Below are positions 56,632 through 64,000 of a stretch of 64,000 bases of DNA, piece by piece. This DNA is from Chloroflexota bacterium. GTDB lineage: Bacteria; Chloroflexota; Anaerolineae; UBA2200; JACIWT01. The stretch is taken from assembly GCA_014360825.1 (NCBI GenBank), contig JACIWT010000008.1, forward strand, positions 81,606 to 145,605. Reading direction: 5' to 3'. The position numbers and the translations under genes were made by a program. A model generated the notes under the pieces. The model had not been told where the DNA came from and did not search any database. It saw only the letters and a list, made by a program, of their open reading frames with translations. The first letter of the stretch is position 1. Every line of letters begins with the position of its first letter.

Positions 56632-57936
56632 TTACATCCCGAGCCCTTTGCCGAAGGGATCCACCCAGGTCTCCAGGGCCACCCTCAGTTCGGAATACTC
56701 CTTCGCCGCATCCTCCAGGGAGCGGCCCTCCATCGTGGCCTGGATGGCCTGCCGGAATGCCTTCGCCCCGGCCACTGGTCCTTGCGGGTGAGCATGAATG
56801 CCGCCACCAGAGCCGATGACGATGTCGGGCCCGAGGTCGCGCATCACCTGGGGCACCATCTTGGGAGTGATGCCACCAGAGGGCATCGGGAACGTCGGCT
56901 TGAGTTGGTACAGGGGGAAAGTGAGGTTCTGGGCTACCCGCTGGAATTTCTCCGGCAGGACCGGCGCTTTGCCATAGGGCGCTGGGAAAACCACGATGTC
57001 AGCGCCAGCCAGGCGTGGCAGTTTGCCCAGCACCAGGTGCGAACTGATACCGTGCCATTCCGCAGCGTAGAGCGCCCCCGCCAGGTCCATATGCGCCAGG
57101 ATGGGCACGTTGATGTCAGGGTCCTCCGCCAGTGCCCGCAACACCGGGAAGCCGGTTACCAGATAGTTCACCATGATGGCGTTGCAGCCCAGTTCCACCG
57201 CCCGACGAGCGTTCTCGAACACCTTCGGCACCTCGTCGGTTACGTTGACTGTGTAAAGGGTATGCTCGCCGGTCTCCTCGTACACCTGCCGCTCCGCCTC
57301 CATATAGAGTTTCACCCGCGCCTCGATCTGGCAGAAGGAGGCGTTGGCCAGCAGTTCGTCGTCCTTGATGATGTCACACCCGCCCAGGGCGGCGGCGCGG
57401 AAGAGTTCCACCCCCACTTCAGGCGGATAGCCGGTGCAGGGCTTGATCATGTTGTTGAGCAGTGGCCGGCCTTGCACCCCAAGGAGTTTTCGTATCCCCG
57501 GGATGCCGAACTTGGGCCCCTGGAAACCCGCCACGTACTTTTTCGGGAAGCGGATGTCCAACACCTTGAGTTTCCCCGCCATCGAGATGTTGCCGACCAC
57601 GGTGGTTAAGAGCATCGGGATTTGTTCACCGAAGTTAATCTCCGGGAAGGCGACCTGGATGATGTAGCGTCGCTCGCCCACCTCAGGTGGGACCATCCAC
57701 TCGTAGTCCGGCACCTCGTAGACGCCGATGACTTTGGCTACATGCTTGCGTCGGACCTCGGACGTCTCCCCCGGCACGGGCACCCAGGTGCCGGTGGATT
57801 GCTCGATGGCCAGTGCCGGCGCAAGTTGAGGCACCGGGATAGCCTTGGGGAAAGAGACCAAGTAGGTGCCGATCACATATTCCTCATAGTCCACCCCATC
57901 GGGCAAGGCGATGGGCAGGGATTCGATGTCTAGCAT
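56632..57936 (-). CDS. RuBisCO-like protein, form IV (434 aa)
   Basis: ATG 57936 after CAGGAGGTG. RuBisCO large-subunit fold throughout: FPEINFGEQIPMLLTTVVGN (98-116), GPKFGIPGIRKLLG, IKPCTGYPPE (K165), GGCDIIKDDELL with carbamylated-Lys equivalent K191 and metal ligands D193/E194, H282, K305 in a loop-6-like LGKL, PSGG (352-355) and GSGGGIHAHPQG. Compared with RuBisCO, the K177 position is Cys 167 and R295 is Met 283, so carboxylation is not expected. Resembles the MtnW/YkrW-type and related form IV enolase/isomerase proteins. In an operon with an aminotransferase and an FGGY kinase, it likely acts on a phosphorylated sugar-like ketose. Confidence 0.93.
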   Translation of the reverse strand: MLDIESLPIALPDGVDYEEYVIGTYLVSFPKAIPVPQLAPALAIEQSTGTWVPVPGETSEVRRKHVAKVIGVYEVPDYEWMVPPEVGERRYIIQVAFPEINFGEQIPMLLTTVVGNISMAGKLKVLDIRFPKKYVAGFQGPKFGIPGIRKLLGVQGRPLLNNMIKPCTGYPPEVGVELFRAAALGGCDIIKDDELLANASFCQIEARVKLYMEAERQVYEETGEHTLYTVNVTDEVPKVFENARRAVELGCNAIMVNYLVTGFPVLRALAEDPDINVPILAHMDLAGALYAAEWHGISSHLVLGKLPRLAGADIVVFPAPYGKAPVLPEKFQRVAQNLTFPLYQLKPTFPMPSGGITPKMVPQVMRDLGPDIVIGSGGGIHAHPQGPVAGAKAFRQAIQATMEGRSLEDAAKEYSELRVALETWVDPFGKGLGM

Positions 57937-57952
57937 AACTTCACCTCCTGTG

Positions 57953-57979
57953 GTAGGACAAATTGACAATTTGTCCTAC
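57953..57979. repeat. left REP palindrome of RAYT
   Basis: GTAGGACAAATTG-A-CAATTTGTCCTAC, perfect. Overlaps the RAYT stop (57976-57978) and ends 16 bases upstream of the RuBisCO-like start. Confidence 0.9.
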
Positions 57980-58632
57980 AGTAAGTATTTACAGTAGCTC
58001 CATTCCCATTCCTCTGCACGCTGGACCAGCCCCGCGTTCACCGGGTTGTTCAGCACATAGGCGATGATGCGACGCCATTCTGCGTCGTCACGCACAATAT
58101 GGTCGTAGTTTTCGTGCTGCCAAAAGGGTCCCTCGCATCCTAAGAATTGGTTGGCTTGACGTGCAGTGTAGCGTTTAAGGGAATGCATAATAGCAGGCAT
58201 GGCGTGATAGGTGCCATCTTCTTTCTGCAGCGGTGTGCAGACGAAATGGACATGATTCGGCATCACACAGAAAGCGTCTAAATCATACACTCTACCATCA
58301 CGGTAGTGCAAACTTTCCGATATTAGAGCGGCGATGCGATGGTCTCGTAGCCAGAAAGGACCATTTTGGGCCCTATCCAACGCTTTGTCCCATTTGCCGA
58401 AAAGACGACGCTGGGCTAGGTAGGCCCTTCGCCTTCGTTCTTGGGGGTCGGTAATGCGATTGAGGATTGCATCACTCTGCCGGGCTTCTTCGAGCAGTTG
58501 CTGCCATACCTGAGCAGGGATAGAATCGGCCAGGCGAAAAGTGACGAACAAGGTGGCACCAGGCTGCTGGATGTGCGGTAGATGCCGTCGGTAGAACAGT
58601 TGGTATTCCAGTTTGCCCAATTGCCCTCCCAT
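57976..58632 (-). CDS. REP-associated tyrosine transposase (RAYT/TnpA_REP, 218 aa)
   Basis: Y1 transposase of IS200/REP type: N-terminal FYRRHLPHIQQPGATLFVTFRL, HUH motif H127-V128-H129 in CVMPNHVHFV, catalytic Tyr 155 in SLKRYTARQAN, and FWQHENYDHIVRD with C-terminal YVLNNPVNAGLV helix. These enzymes cut single-stranded DNA next to REP hairpins with GTAG tetranucleotides; the flanking palindromes begin with GTAG. Full length, HUH and Tyr intact. No obvious ribosome site, as the start is 6 bases from the palindrome; low expression is usual. Confidence 0.92.
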   Translation of the reverse strand: MGGQLGKLEYQLFYRRHLPHIQQPGATLFVTFRLADSIPAQVWQQLLEEARQSDAILNRITDPQERRRRAYLAQRRLFGKWDKALDRAQNGPFWLRDHRIAALISESLHYRDGRVYDLDAFCVMPNHVHFVCTPLQKEDGTYHAMPAIMHSLKRYTARQANQFLGCEGPFWQHENYDHIVRDDAEWRRIIAYVLNNPVNAGLVQRAEEWEWSYCKYLL

Positions 58633-58637
58633 GTGCA

Positions 58638-58664
58638 GTAGGACAAATTGCCAATTTGTCCTAC
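58638..58664. repeat. right REP palindrome of RAYT
   Basis: GTAGGACAAATTG-C-CAATTTGTCCTAC, perfect. Its last bases provide the TAG stop of the kinase gene. Confidence 0.9.
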
Positions 58665-60193
58665 TTCTTGAATCGCACCTCGTTCACCTCACGATATAGG
58701 TCCCGCAGGCAACTGTAAATGCGCTGGTAGGCTCGGTAGAGGTGGTCGTAAACCTCCGCATTGCCAGCCTGGGGCTCGAACTCGCGCTCCACCCGCACGA
58801 TGTCCCTGAGCACTTCGAAGTCGGAGTACAGGCCCATGCCGACGGCAGCGGTGAGGGCCATGCCCACCGCCCCCGCCTCCTGCGGGTTGACGACGGTCTC
58901 CACGCGCCGCCCGGTTACGTCGGCGATGATCTGCATCCACGGCGCTCCTCGCGCCCCGCCACCGATGACCCGCAACACGGGTAGTGGGAAGCCGAAGGTC
59001 TTCTCCACGATCTCGATGATCCAGCGCAGGTTGTACGCCACGCCCTCGTAAACTGCCCGCAGCATGTGTTCGCGGGTGTGGTCGGCGCTCAGGTTGAAGA
59101 ACGTGCCCCGCACCCAGGTATCGGCGATGGGAGCCCGCTCGCCGTACATCCACGGCGTGCAGACCAAATAATCGGAGCCAGGCGGCACGGCTTCCACCTT
59201 CGCGTCCATCAGGGCGTAGACATTGGGGATGTTCGGGTCGGCCTGCTCGGCGCGGTAAAACTCGTCGGCGACCCACTTCAGGCAGGCCCCCGCCGTCTCC
59301 ATCTCTGCGAATAGCAGCGCCTTATTGGGGTCGGCGGATTGGATACAGGCGACGCCGTGTCGTCCGGTGGGCGTCTTGCGGGTAACGACCCCCACCCAGC
59401 CGGAGGTCCCCAGGTAGATGTGCCCGTCGCCCTCTCTCACCGCCCCAGCGCCCACCGATGCCCCTGGGGCGTCGCCACCGCCGCCGAAGACGGGCGTCCC
59501 TTCCAACAGCCCGCATTCTCGCGCCGCCTCCGCTGTCAGTCCGCCCACCTGGTCAATGGAACGCACTAAGGGTGGAAATTTCGCCAGGTCCAGCCCTGCA
59601 TAGCGGATAATCCCCCGCAGCCAGTCCTTCTTCTTCAGGTCCAGACCGAAGGCAGAGGCGCAAGACCACTCAAAAACCATCTTGCCGGTGGCCCGGTAGG
59701 TGAGGTAGCCGTTCACGTCCAGGAAACAGGTCATCTTCTGGTAAACCTGGGGCTCGTTCTCCTTGAGCCAGAGCAACTTGGGCAAACCATCCTTACCGGA
59801 TATCTCGGCGCCGGCGATGGCAGCGAAGACCTTCCGGCCCAGGAATTTGCGCATGATGCGCTCGGCATGCTCTGGTGCGCGGGCATCCAGCCAGATGATG
59901 CCCGGACGCAGCGGCCGACCGTCGGGCCCCATAGGGACAATGCCCAACATCTGTGTGGTGTACACCATGCACAGGATATCGCGCGGGGAGAGCCCTTTCT
60001 TTTCCATCACCTGGCGGGTGGTGGAGCAGACGGCGCGCCACCAATCCTCCGGCTCCTGCTCCGCCCAGTCGGGACGGGGATAAGCGGTGGAGTATGGCGC
60101 GAAAGCCGTCGCGCAGACATTCCCCTCCGTGTTCACCAGCACCGCCTTGTTGCCGCCCGTGCCCACGTCATGGGCGACGATATATTGGGGCAT
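58661..60193 (-). CDS. FGGY-family carbohydrate kinase (510 aa)
   Basis: GGGAGG ribosome site. FGGY actin-like fold: ATP phosphate-1 motif DVGTGGNKAVLV (9-20), WWRAVCSTTRQ, PGIIWLDARAPEHA (about 95-108), FLDVNGYLTYRATG, GGGDAPGASVGAGAV (about 240-255), MYGERAPIADTWVRGTFFNL (about 345-365), and RVIGGGARGAPWMQIIADVTG (about 410-430), consistent with xylulokinase/gluconokinase-like enzymes. It phosphorylates a sugar, polyol or sugar acid. Co-directional with the aminotransferase (51 bases) and originally the RuBisCO-like gene. Its stop codon is part of the RAYT palindrome. Confidence 0.92.
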   Translation of the reverse strand: MPQYIVAHDVGTGGNKAVLVNTEGNVCATAFAPYSTAYPRPDWAEQEPEDWWRAVCSTTRQVMEKKGLSPRDILCMVYTTQMLGIVPMGPDGRPLRPGIIWLDARAPEHAERIMRKFLGRKVFAAIAGAEISGKDGLPKLLWLKENEPQVYQKMTCFLDVNGYLTYRATGKMVFEWSCASAFGLDLKKKDWLRGIIRYAGLDLAKFPPLVRSIDQVGGLTAEAARECGLLEGTPVFGGGGDAPGASVGAGAVREGDGHIYLGTSGWVGVVTRKTPTGRHGVACIQSADPNKALLFAEMETAGACLKWVADEFYRAEQADPNIPNVYALMDAKVEAVPPGSDYLVCTPWMYGERAPIADTWVRGTFFNLSADHTREHMLRAVYEGVAYNLRWIIEIVEKTFGFPLPVLRVIGGGARGAPWMQIIADVTGRRVETVVNPQEAGAVGMALTAAVGMGLYSDFEVLRDIVRVEREFEPQAGNAEVYDHLYRAYQRIYSCLRDLYREVNEVRFKK

Positions 60194-60244
60194 CTTTCAC
60201 CTCCCGTGAATATCTACCAGTGAAAAGCGATGCTTGCACTACGC

Positions 60245-61675
60245 CTAACTGGGTATGGCTTCCCTGATCATCTGCTGGCGGATCATCTGCAGCATTTCGG
60301 GTGGGAACTGGGCCACCTGCTTCAGCGTCCCCTCGAGGACGTCCAATGCCCGATCCAGTTGCTCCTCGGTGATGACCAACGGCGGCTTGATTTTGACCAC
60401 GTTGCGGCGAGTGGGAAGGCCGTTCACCAAATCGGGCAAGTCCAAGTCGAAGATGACCCCTTGCTGCATCGCCATTTCCACCAGCGCGGCAGCCCGCTCT
60501 GTGGCCGGCACTTTGGTCTCCTGGTCCTCCACCAGTTCCACACCGATGAACAGCCCCGGTCCACGCACGTCGCCGATGAGGGGGATGTCTTCCTGCATCT
60601 GCCGCAGGCGGGCGGTAGCCCGCTCGCCTAAACGTCGCGCCCGCGCCGGCAGGTCCAATCGGAGGATGACCTCGATGTTGGCTAACGCGGCGGCGAAGGC
60701 GATGGGGTTGGCCCCGAAGGTGCTGTGCTCCTCCACCAGGGTGAAGCCCTTCAAGTCTTCGCGGGCCAGGACCGCACCGATGGGGAAGCCTCCACCTAAA
60801 CCTTTGGTCAGAACCAGGATATCGGGGGCCACACCGTAGTACTCAGAGGCGCTCATCGCCCCGACGCGGCCGAAGGCGGTCTGGGCCTCGTCGTAGATCA
60901 GGAGAACGTTGTGGCGATGGCAGATCTGCTTGAGTCCGGCCAGATAGCCGGGCGGAGTGGGAACCTGCCCTCCCGCCCCCTGCATCGGCTCGATGATGAG
61001 ACCGGCCACGGGGGTGTTCGCCCCATAGCGAATGGCCTGCTCCACCAATTCCAGACAGGCCAGGCTACAAGTGCGGGGTTCGCGCTGGACGGGACAGCGG
61101 TAGCAGTAGGGATACGGGAATTTGACGAAATGGTCCAGGCCCCAGCCAGGAAAACGGGCCAAGCCCGGCATATAATGGCTGGCCGCCAAAGTAACCAGCG
61201 TGGAGCCATGATAGCCCCGGTGTGGCACCAGGAAGGTGGACGCGCCAGGTCGGTTGACCAACGCCAGTTTGATCGCTGCCTCAATGGAAGTGCCGCCCCC
61301 TTGGTTGTTTAGCACCACCTTCTTCAGGTCCCCGGGGAAGAGTTGGGGCAGGCGGTTGATGAGTTTGATGCGCGGGATGGTGGGGTAGCCGTAACGGACG
61401 TGAGTCAGGTGGCGCATCTGTTCCACGACGGCGGCCAGGACGTCTGGGTGGCAGTAGCCCACACTGAGGGTCCAGGCCTGGGAGGTGCAATCAATGTACT
61501 CCTTGCCCGAGGTGTCGCGCACGACGGCGCTGGCCGGAACGCCCTCGTAGAGGATCTCGCGCTTGAGGGGAACGAGCGACTGGGCTCGGGCCTGCTCAAT
61601 CTCCTGGTCGGAGATCTCCGTGAGCAGAGCACGGATCTCCTCAGGGGAGAGCACCTGGGGTTGGAAAGGTCCCAT
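60245..61675 (-). CDS. class III PLP aminotransferase/lyase (476 aa)
   Basis: AAGGAGGAC ribosome site. Fold I class III: VLNNQGGGTSIEAAIKLAL with the PLP-phosphate loop, HRGYHGSTLVTLAAS, IIEPMQGAGGQVPTPPGYL, YDEAQTAFGRVG (PLP-binding Asp) and PLP lysine in LTKGLGGGFPIGAVLA (about 290). A cysteine-rich YCYRCPVQREPRTCSLAC loop near residue 175-200 is like those in ethanolamine-phosphate phospho-lyase and related class III lyases. First gene of the operon, so likely either amino transfer or beta-elimination on the pathway's amino sugar/alcohol. Confidence 0.9.
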   Translation of the reverse strand: MGPFQPQVLSPEEIRALLTEISDQEIEQARAQSLVPLKREILYEGVPASAVVRDTSGKEYIDCTSQAWTLSVGYCHPDVLAAVVEQMRHLTHVRYGYPTIPRIKLINRLPQLFPGDLKKVVLNNQGGGTSIEAAIKLALVNRPGASTFLVPHRGYHGSTLVTLAASHYMPGLARFPGWGLDHFVKFPYPYCYRCPVQREPRTCSLACLELVEQAIRYGANTPVAGLIIEPMQGAGGQVPTPPGYLAGLKQICHRHNVLLIYDEAQTAFGRVGAMSASEYYGVAPDILVLTKGLGGGFPIGAVLAREDLKGFTLVEEHSTFGANPIAFAAALANIEVILRLDLPARARRLGERATARLRQMQEDIPLIGDVRGPGLFIGVELVEDQETKVPATERAAALVEMAMQQGVIFDLDLPDLVNGLPTRRNVVKIKPPLVITEEQLDRALDVLEGTLKQVAQFPPEMLQMIRQQMIREAIPS

Positions 61676-61709
61676 CTTTGTCCTCCTTTTGCGGACTGAG
61701 CATCTTTGG

Positions 61710-62261
61710 TCAGTATAGATCCAATTGTGAATCCATTATACTACATTCCGTCAACAAGGCACAAAGACACGGAGAACCAGTCAGCCTCGCTCCCGACTGG
61801 ACTGCTCCCGCCACCCGACAGCATTTCTTATAATGTCCTCCCGCCCGTCCGCAGTTTTCAATCCCTAGGCTGACATCACAAACCCCGGCGGCAATATCTC
61901 CATCCGCATCATAATCACAGGATGCCCCTGGCCTATAACACTCATCACAGCGGTCAGCCGTATTACACGAAGCATACTCCCACTCCCATATCCAACTATA
62001 CGCTTGAGGTATTCCGGTTCGGCAACAAATCGGCCAAGCATAACTCCAGGCAGGAACAGCCCCACAATTTGAGGAGCCACAACAAAATGCTGCCGGTTTA
62101 GGATCAGTACAGCAAGTTGGTCGGCAACCCAAGGGGTCACTACAATCACGGTTGGCATTACAAACAGTGCCAGTACAAGTATTAGCGGCAGAAACCTGGT
62201 CAGGAAAGGCTAAGAAGCAGAAAAAGGCAACAAGACTGATTAAAAGAACCTTTCTTTTCAT
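61710..62261 (-). CDS. secreted cysteine-rich protein (183 aa)
   Basis: ATG 62261, following the stop of the upstream gene by 4 bases. Signal peptide MKRKVLLISLVAFFCFLAFPDQVSA. Mature part contains over twenty cysteines in spaced pairs (CTGTVCNANRDCSDPLGCRP, then TCCTDP, FCCGSSNC, ICCRTG, DRCDECYRPGASCDYD, KKCCRV). Unrecognised, disulfide-rich secreted protein. The region is clearly A+T-richer than the rest of the window, and the protein is of a kind common in Patescibacteria-like small genomes. Confidence 0.7.
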   Translation of the reverse strand: MKRKVLLISLVAFFCFLAFPDQVSAANTCTGTVCNANRDCSDPLGCRPTCCTDPKPAAFCCGSSNCGAVPAWSYAWPICCRTGIPQAYSWIWEWEYASCNTADRCDECYRPGASCDYDADGDIAAGVCDVSLGIENCGRAGGHYKKCCRVAGAVQSGARLTGSPCLCALLTECSIMDSQLDLY

Positions 62262-62265
62262 AAAT

Positions 62266-62796
62266 CTAAAGTTCAAAATTTTTATTTGAAAGTTCTATCT
62301 CCTTTCCATCCTTGCTTAAGGAAACTAAAAGGGAAATGTCACCCCAGGGCGGTAATACGCCATCCACCGTCCCCAACTCCTGCCCGGGCGCCGCCAGGGA
62401 CTGACCGATGACCTTGGACTCGCCCAAGAAGTAGTAGATTATTTCGTATCCGTCGTTGGTTTTAATCGCGATATTGCGACACTCGTGTCCGCCATATTGC
62501 TCCCCCAACTTCGTCCTTCCATAACTTATCAGTCCTCCAAAGGGAGTATAAAATGGCGTTCCTTCGGGGAGAAAAACCCCAACTCCAACATAATTCTCAC
62601 CCAGGTTCACCTTTTTCCATTTCTGACAAAACTCTTTGGGAACAGGGCAGGGAATCTTGAAAGGAGTTTCTTCTTTTTTCCAAAACACACCTTTTTGAGA
62701 AAGAAGCCAATTGAAGACCAGCAGGACAGCGATTAAGAGGATGAGAAATCCCAAAAGAATCTTTTGAGTATTATTTCCAAATTGGGCAGAAATCAC
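62266..62796 (-). CDS. membrane-anchored degenerate M23-like protein (176 aa)
   Basis: GTG start without clear ribosome site, so start uncertain. N-terminal membrane helix (ILLGFLILLIAVLLVFNWLL), linker, then a beta-rich domain resembling lysostaphin-type M23: GVGVFLPEGTPFYTPFGGLIS, NIAIKTNDGYEIIYYFLG and GQELGTVDGVLPPWGDISLLVSL. The zinc ligands H-x(3)-D and H-x-H of M23 are absent, so it is a non-catalytic relative. Co-directional with the cysteine-rich gene. Confidence 0.65.
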   Translation of the reverse strand: MISAQFGNNTQKILLGFLILLIAVLLVFNWLLSQKGVFWKKEETPFKIPCPVPKEFCQKWKKVNLGENYVGVGVFLPEGTPFYTPFGGLISYGRTKLGEQYGGHECRNIAIKTNDGYEIIYYFLGESKVIGQSLAAPGQELGTVDGVLPPWGDISLLVSLSKDGKEIELSNKNFEL

Positions 62797-62844
62797 CTTA
62801 ACATAAGGATAAATGATGGGGGATTGTCTGTCAATAGCCTAAGA

Positions 62845-64000
62845 TCACTGAGAAAGGAAAATTGGTTTACTCTTCACCACAAAAATGCCTAAAGGATATA
62901 ATGCACCGCTAGGAGTGGACTCATCCTGACAAATATTCCCTGGGCCAACAATATCCCAGGTCTGGAATAAATCTCTGTCTACTTCTGCCAAAACAGTACC
63001 CGGGGCAATACTTTCCGAGCGATCGGCAATTAATCTTCCTGATTTAAACAAAATGTACACTGTCATTCCTGAAAGCTTAAAATCAACAAGCCAACCTCGT
63101 TCTCCTGAGGATTTCAGTGCAAAATTGCCGCGCGAATAATCTTTAAGGGTAAAGGGGGCAATAAGCCTCGTTCCTCCTGGAACTTTTAAGCCTGTAAAGA
63201 ACCCTCGCTCTTCCCTATCTTTCTTAAAAAAACTATAGATCTCAAATTCCTTTCCTCTGGGGTCAAACATCAGGGGCAAAACGCGCTCTCCCTTAGTCCA
63301 AGACTGCTCCACCAGTTTTTGGATAATCGGGGCTTTAAGGCCGATTAAGCCTCTTTGTTCCTGGCCGTCTTTAAGATATTTTTGGTCTAAATAAATCCCG
63401 GCCTCGCTTCCGGCGGGCAGGCCGTAGCGGTTGTCCAGGGTGACATAGGCTTTGCGGCCAGCATCCCATTTCAATCCCCACTCGGAAAGTTCCGGCGCTT
63501 CCGCGCTTGGCGTTGGCCGTTCGGGGGTGGGGAGGCGGACAACTGTCCCCACAACGCTCGAATCCATCTTTGCTCCCTCCAAGCACCTGTCCAGCCAGTA
63601 TCGGAAGGCGTGAGGGTGGTCCTCCTGAATCCTCTCCAGCCACTCCACCACGATCTGCCGCCAAAGTCCCTGGTCGGGAAGCGTTTCATTTCCGCCAGGG
63701 CGGGGTTCATCGCCGCCACTCTGAGCACCTCCAGCCGTCGCCGGTCAGGGTCCGTGGTGGAGGCCCAAACGGGATCATTCCGCACCAGGATTCGCCAGAG
63801 ACTCTCCTGGAAAACGCACTCATCGGTTACCCTTTGCCGTTGTCGCTCCGTCTGATAGAAAGGACGGGTCCAATAGACGGAGTGGATTTTCTCGACGTAG
63901 TAGGGGTTGGCGAGGATCTCGCTTTGGGAGACGACGTCTTCGGGGTGGATGGTGTAAGAGATGTATCCGGTCGGGGCAATCTGGGTGGGCGGGAACGCCT
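62845..64000 (-). pseudogene. large gene with frameshift, 5' end outside window
   Basis: Open frame from the window edge (64000) down to about 63670 encodes ...GYISYTIHPEDVVSQSEILA, TERQRQRVTDECVFQES and LEVLRVAAMNPALAEMKRF. Near 63660-63670 the frame changes; after a one-base correction it continues LWRQIVVEWLERIQEDHPHA and on to the stop at 62845 (with MDSSVVGTVVRLPTPERP, VYILFKSGRLIADRSES and SGALYPLGIFVVKSK). The last 180 residues again look like a degenerate M23/lipoyl-like beta domain. Function not recognised. Error or mutation at the AAA run 63663-63665. Confidence 0.6.

Larger units (their letters stand above)
57953..58664 (-). mobile_element. RAYT unit: transposase gene between two 27-bp GTAG palindromes
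   Basis: The transposase gene (57976-58632) is enclosed by two perfect 27-bp palindromes that differ only in the centre base (57953-57979 and 58638-58664). The left one contains the RAYT stop codon; the right one contains the stop codon of the upstream kinase. Confidence 0.85.

Noticed and set aside
56104..57609. 501-codon plus-strand frame opposite transglutaminase and RuBisCO-like genes
   Set aside because: Runs through the hairpin array and is antisense of well-supported genes.
56632..57936. True carboxylating RuBisCO
   Set aside because: Lys 177 and Arg 295 equivalents are Cys 167 and Met 283, and there is no phosphoribulokinase nearby.

Overview
The window looks like bacterial chromosome at roughly 58-62% G+C, most probably from a Chloroflexota (Anaerolineae-like) lineage. 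That placement is inference. It rests on Pro/Thr-rich lipoprotein linkers, a YfhO-type membrane protein, solo DUF2752/TM2 genes, a transglutaminase/DUF4129 protein, a RuBisCO-like protein and many GTAG-type palindromes; no rRNA or other taxonomic marker is present. Almost every promoter I could assign is a clean TTGACA/TATAAT type with 16-18 bp spacing. Coding density is high and long runs of genes share a strand.

Left part (1-14.5 kb), accessory in character: the start of a GxxExxY gene, a four-gene phage-tail-like module (0.4-4.2 kb), a YfhO protein, a divergent TPP enzyme/zinc dehydrogenase/SCP2 operon (10.0-6.8 kb), one intact insertion sequence with a 5-bp target duplication (10.4-11.7 kb), a TM2/DUF2752 pair, a Phd/PIN toxin-antitoxin pair with a readable promoter-operator, and a decayed BtrH_N-like gene. 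Between these lie repeats built on the heptamer ATCCGCT.

Middle part (14.5-31 kb): a surface lipoprotein, a P-type ATPase, a TPR protein and a GH5-like glycosidase, a nucleotide-sugar epimerase, a lone HicB-like gene, a DUF2007 protein and a secreted NlpC/P60 hydrolase. Then comes a six-gene operon for peptide import and processing: lipoprotein binding protein, two DppB/C-type permeases, diaminopimelate decarboxylase, a diaminopentanoate-dehydrogenase-like enzyme and an M55 D-aminopeptidase. It plausibly salvages murein peptides.

31-52 kb, almost all on the minus strand: a TetR-controlled ABC-2 exporter with an internally duplicated HlyD adaptor, an MFS carrier, two nearly identical radical SAM genes 9 kb apart, NAD synthase, a GNAT-like protein, FabH, UbiB/AarF kinase, an anti-sigma-like zinc finger, a patatin, a cis-prenyltransferase lacking a metal-binding glutamate, small membrane proteins, a frameshifted DegV gene and its probable regulator. 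The concentration of lipid and isoprenoid functions around the duplicated radical SAM gene suggests a membrane-lipid modification locus (inference).

Right part (52-64 kb): Pro/Thr-rich anchored protein, a tandem-repeat RCQLG protein, a transglutaminase, and then the most interesting cluster: class III aminotransferase, FGGY sugar kinase and form IV RuBisCO-like protein in one operon. A complete REP-associated tyrosine transposase (RAYT) unit, bounded by two 27-bp palindromes, is lodged between kinase and RuBisCO-like gene. The last 2.3 kb is markedly A+T-richer and holds a cysteine-rich secreted protein, a degenerate M23-like protein and a frameshifted gene that runs off the window. I saw no rRNA, tRNA or CRISPR array.
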